A stretch of DNA of 32,265 nucleotides from CAYJAP01 sp964368425 (lineage in GTDB: Bacteria; Bacillota; Clostridia; Christensenellales; UBA1242). Position numbers and translations under genes: made by a program. The notes under the pieces are model-generated. The model worked only from the letters and a program-made list of their open reading frames with translations, was not told the DNA's origin and ran no database searches. Location: positions 1-32,265 of the forward strand of contig CAYJAP010000005.1 of NCBI GenBank assembly GCA_964368425.1, written 5' to 3'. Positions 30,948-32,265 of the stretch are shown piece by piece. How positions within the stretch are numbered: position 1 is the stretch's first letter; each line of letters starts with the position of its first letter.

Positions 30948-31380
30948 GTTAACTCCTGTGGTACATTACAATATTATAATAACATGATTTATTATAAAAT
31001 GAAAGCTATATTAAATATACCTTTTATGTTGTGTAAAAGACATGCTATTACTCGACTGGATTGCTTCGCTTACAAGTATTAAATCTTCTTGTTTCTATAT
31101 GCAGGCACTTATAGTTATGCGTCAGTCTATGTCCACTTAGAGCCATGTACTGTCATCATCTTATACCTTCTTGACAATTACTCATAGATGTTTCTTGCTG
31201 TGACGTGTTAAACTTAAAACTAGAACTACATCTAAATACATAGTATTAGATAATTATTCTCACACACTTGCTATAAAAAATAAAAACTTGCTAATTCCAT
31301 GTGTCACTAATTAGTTGACCATGTTTAATAGACTGAGTTTTTATCTTAGTAGTTAGTGATAATAAACAGTTACATTGTTT
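30948..31380. other. 433-bp AT-rich stretch without a recognised gene
   Basis: No frame has both a good ribosome binding site and useful length. Present are a hairpin CTTTTA-TGTTGTG-TAAAAG (31021-31039), an operator-like dyad GTCACTAATTAGTTGAC (31303-31319) whose left part also pairs with TAGTTAGTG further on, two copies of CTTGCTA about 16 bases apart (31267-31294) and a weak A/T hairpin with a T run at about 31366-31390. A structured RNA is possible but not shown. Confidence 0.3.
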
Positions 31381-31710
31381 TTATTTTTTTCTACCTGAAT
31401 TATTTTCCAGACTGTCTTTAGAAATGCCTTCTACAGAAGGTTGTCCAATGCCTTTTATCTGATTTTGTATATCTATTATTTGGGCGTTTAAACTTAAAAT
31501 CTCTGCACGCGCCTCAGTTACTCTTCTTCTCATATCAAGCAATGAACTTTTTAAATCTTCAGAATTTTTGCCTTGAGCTTGCACTGACTGCAGCATTGCC
31601 ATACGATCTATTAATAGCTTTATAAAAGTGTCCCTGTCGTTGGCGGTTTCTTCTAATTTACTTAGTTGTCGTTGCAACTCAATTCCTTTATATATATCTA
31701 GATACTGCAT
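31381..31710 (-). CDS. Small helical-hairpin (coiled-coil) protein, second of a pair
   Basis: This 109-residue soluble protein has no signal peptide or membrane segment. Two long amphipathic helices (about 5-43 and 50-88) are joined by a short polar turn near GKNSED, and a disordered basic tail ends in GRKK. It follows the preceding gene with almost no gap: its ATG is just past that gene's TAA, and its ribosome binding site GAGGAG is made by the last codons (RRK) of that gene, so they are translationally coupled. The layout matches that of its neighbour, suggesting an old duplication or a heterodimer. I do not recognise a family. Confidence 0.65.
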   Translation of the reverse strand: MQYLDIYKGIELQRQLSKLEETANDRDTFIKLLIDRMAMLQSVQAQGKNSEDLKSSLLDMRRRVTEARAEILSLNAQIIDIQNQIKGIGQPSVEGISKDSLENNSGRKK

Positions 31711-31711
31711 A

Positions 31712-31999
31712 TTATTTTCTCCTCGATGTTGGTGTTATTTGGCGTCCCTTTTCTAATTCTTTTTGTTGTTGCTGTAATTGTAGTAAATTTGCTTTAGCTA
31801 CCAAAATTTCAATTTTTACTTGTTTAATTAGTCCTTTAAATCTTTCTGTTCCTTCAGGACTTCTTTTTGTAGATAATTGCATATGAAATAACTGCGATTC
31901 ATATATTTTAATTTGTTTTTCTAAATCTTCTATTCTCTTTGCTTCCAACATAATTTTTTGACCTATTTCTCGAAGCCCGTGTATATAATTAATATCCAT
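31712..31999 (-). CDS. Small helical-hairpin (coiled-coil) protein, first of a pair
   Basis: This 95-residue protein has two predicted long helices (about 5-44 and 52-86) rich in Gln, Lys and Glu, with a turn near KRSPEG and a basic tail (TSRRK). GGGGGAA precedes the ATG and a strong promoter lies just upstream. Size and hairpin design recall the paired ~100-residue helical proteins of the WXG100 type, but no WXG motif is present and no secretion ATPase is visible. Prefoldin-like or structural roles are equally open. No family is recognised. Confidence 0.65.
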   Translation of the reverse strand: MDINYIHGLREIGQKIMLEAKRIEDLEKQIKIYESQLFHMQLSTKRSPEGTERFKGLIKQVKIEILVAKANLLQLQQQQKELEKGRQITPTSRRK

Positions 32000-32027
32000 T
32001 ATTCCCCCAATTTACTGTGCTGAACAT

Positions 32028-32056
32028 ATTCTATACCATATTAGTGGTGTTGTCAA
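32028..32056 (-). promoter_or_regulatory. Promoter of the helical-hairpin gene pair
   Basis: On the minus strand TTGACA (32051-32056) is followed after 17 bases by TAGAAT (32028-32033), about 30 bp before the first ATG. Confidence 0.75.
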
Positions 32057-32165
32057 GACCGTGTTTTTGTATAAGTGTAAAAACTTATGGGTAATAGCTA
32101 ACTTATTTCCTTCTTTTTCTCTCTTTCTTTCTCGCAATATTGTGCAAGCGATTATTTAATGTAAA

Positions 32166-32191
32166 TAAAAAATACCTTCCAGAAAGGAAAG
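32166..32191 (-). terminator. Intrinsic terminator after tRNA-Leu(TAG)
   Basis: Read on the minus strand, CTTTCC-TTTCT-GGAAGG is followed by TATTTTTT. It lies 16 bp past the CCA end of the tRNA. Confidence 0.65.
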
Positions 32192-32206
32192 CATTTTACT
32201 AATTTA

Positions 32207-32265
32207 TGGTGCGGATGAAGGGACTTGAACCCCCACTCTTTCGAACTAGATCCTAAGTCTAGCGC
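32207..32265 (-). tRNA. tRNA-Leu (anticodon TAG), 5' part outside the window
   Basis: The visible 59 nt include the anticodon arm CTAGA-CTTAGGA-TCTAG with anticodon TAG (complement of 32253-32255), the variable arm, a GGTTCAAGTCC T-arm, the 3' acceptor strand CATCCGC, discriminator A and an encoded CCA. The acceptor 5' strand and D-arm lie beyond the window end. It reads CUA codons. Confidence 0.92.

Noticed and set aside
31038..31150. Short plus-strand ORF (about 32 codons) starting at an ATG near 31040
   Set aside because: There is no ribosome binding site, no promoter at a suitable distance and no recognisable sequence.
1..32265. CRISPR arrays, insertion sequences, prophage or integrase genes
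   Set aside because: No regularly spaced repeats, transposase/integrase motifs or tRNA-duplicated attachment sites were seen.

Overview
The window looks like a piece of a low-GC Firmicutes chromosome, most likely an uncultured clostridial lineage. The evidence is the AT-rich base composition, strong AGGAGG-type ribosome binding sites, occasional TTG starts, a DnaD/DnaI-type replication initiation pair, a phenylalanine T-box in front of pheST, a SpoIIQ-like LytM protein and YycJ. I see no phage, insertion sequence, CRISPR array or plasmid module. Most of the window is housekeeping DNA.

Layout. 1-980: the 3' end of a surface-protein-like gene broken by two frameshifts, closed by a bidirectional terminator. 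1012-6155 (minus): a stand-alone HD (p)ppGpp hydrolase-like gene with its own promoter, then a tight dnaD-like / dnaI-like / long Rel operon. 6263-11441 (plus): sbcD, sbcC and a flippase-like membrane protein behind a strong promoter. 11432-12829 (minus): an exported deacetylase-like protein. 12920-14380 (plus): a small YwmB-like membrane protein, a SpoIIQ-like LytM protein and an acyl carrier protein. 14379-16757 (minus): YycJ and an M1 peptidase lipoprotein. 16890-17990 (plus): an HtrA-like lipoprotein. 18053-22622 (plus): two CPBP membrane proteases, rlmH, tadA, a degenerate GlmU and pth. 22706-24540 (plus): a parvulin-type foldase lipoprotein. 24558-25237: tRNA-Leu(CAG) followed by cytidine deaminase. 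25243-26087 (minus): a nucleoside phosphorylase. 26157-29953 (plus): T-box, pheS, pheT. 29986-30947 (minus): an HELGH membrane protein preceded by a 40-codon ORF. 30948-31380: no recognised gene. 31381-32056 (minus): a pair of small helical-hairpin proteins. 32166-32265 (minus): a tRNA-Leu(TAG) running off the end.

The main theme is enzymes that kept their fold but lost catalytic residues. The long Rel has lost every recognisable HD-hydrolase residue, while a separate small HD protein with the full residue set lies next door, so synthesis and hydrolysis of (p)ppGpp seem split over two adjacent genes. The GlmU homologue upstream of pth has lost its nucleotide-binding signature and its C-terminal half. 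The LytM protein lacks two of its five catalytic-centre residues, the deacetylase has lost its Asp-Asp and first His positions, and SbcC has no zinc-hook CxxC. Other uncharacterised items are the coiled-coil gene pair, the 40-codon ORF and a four-repeat DnaD-family protein.
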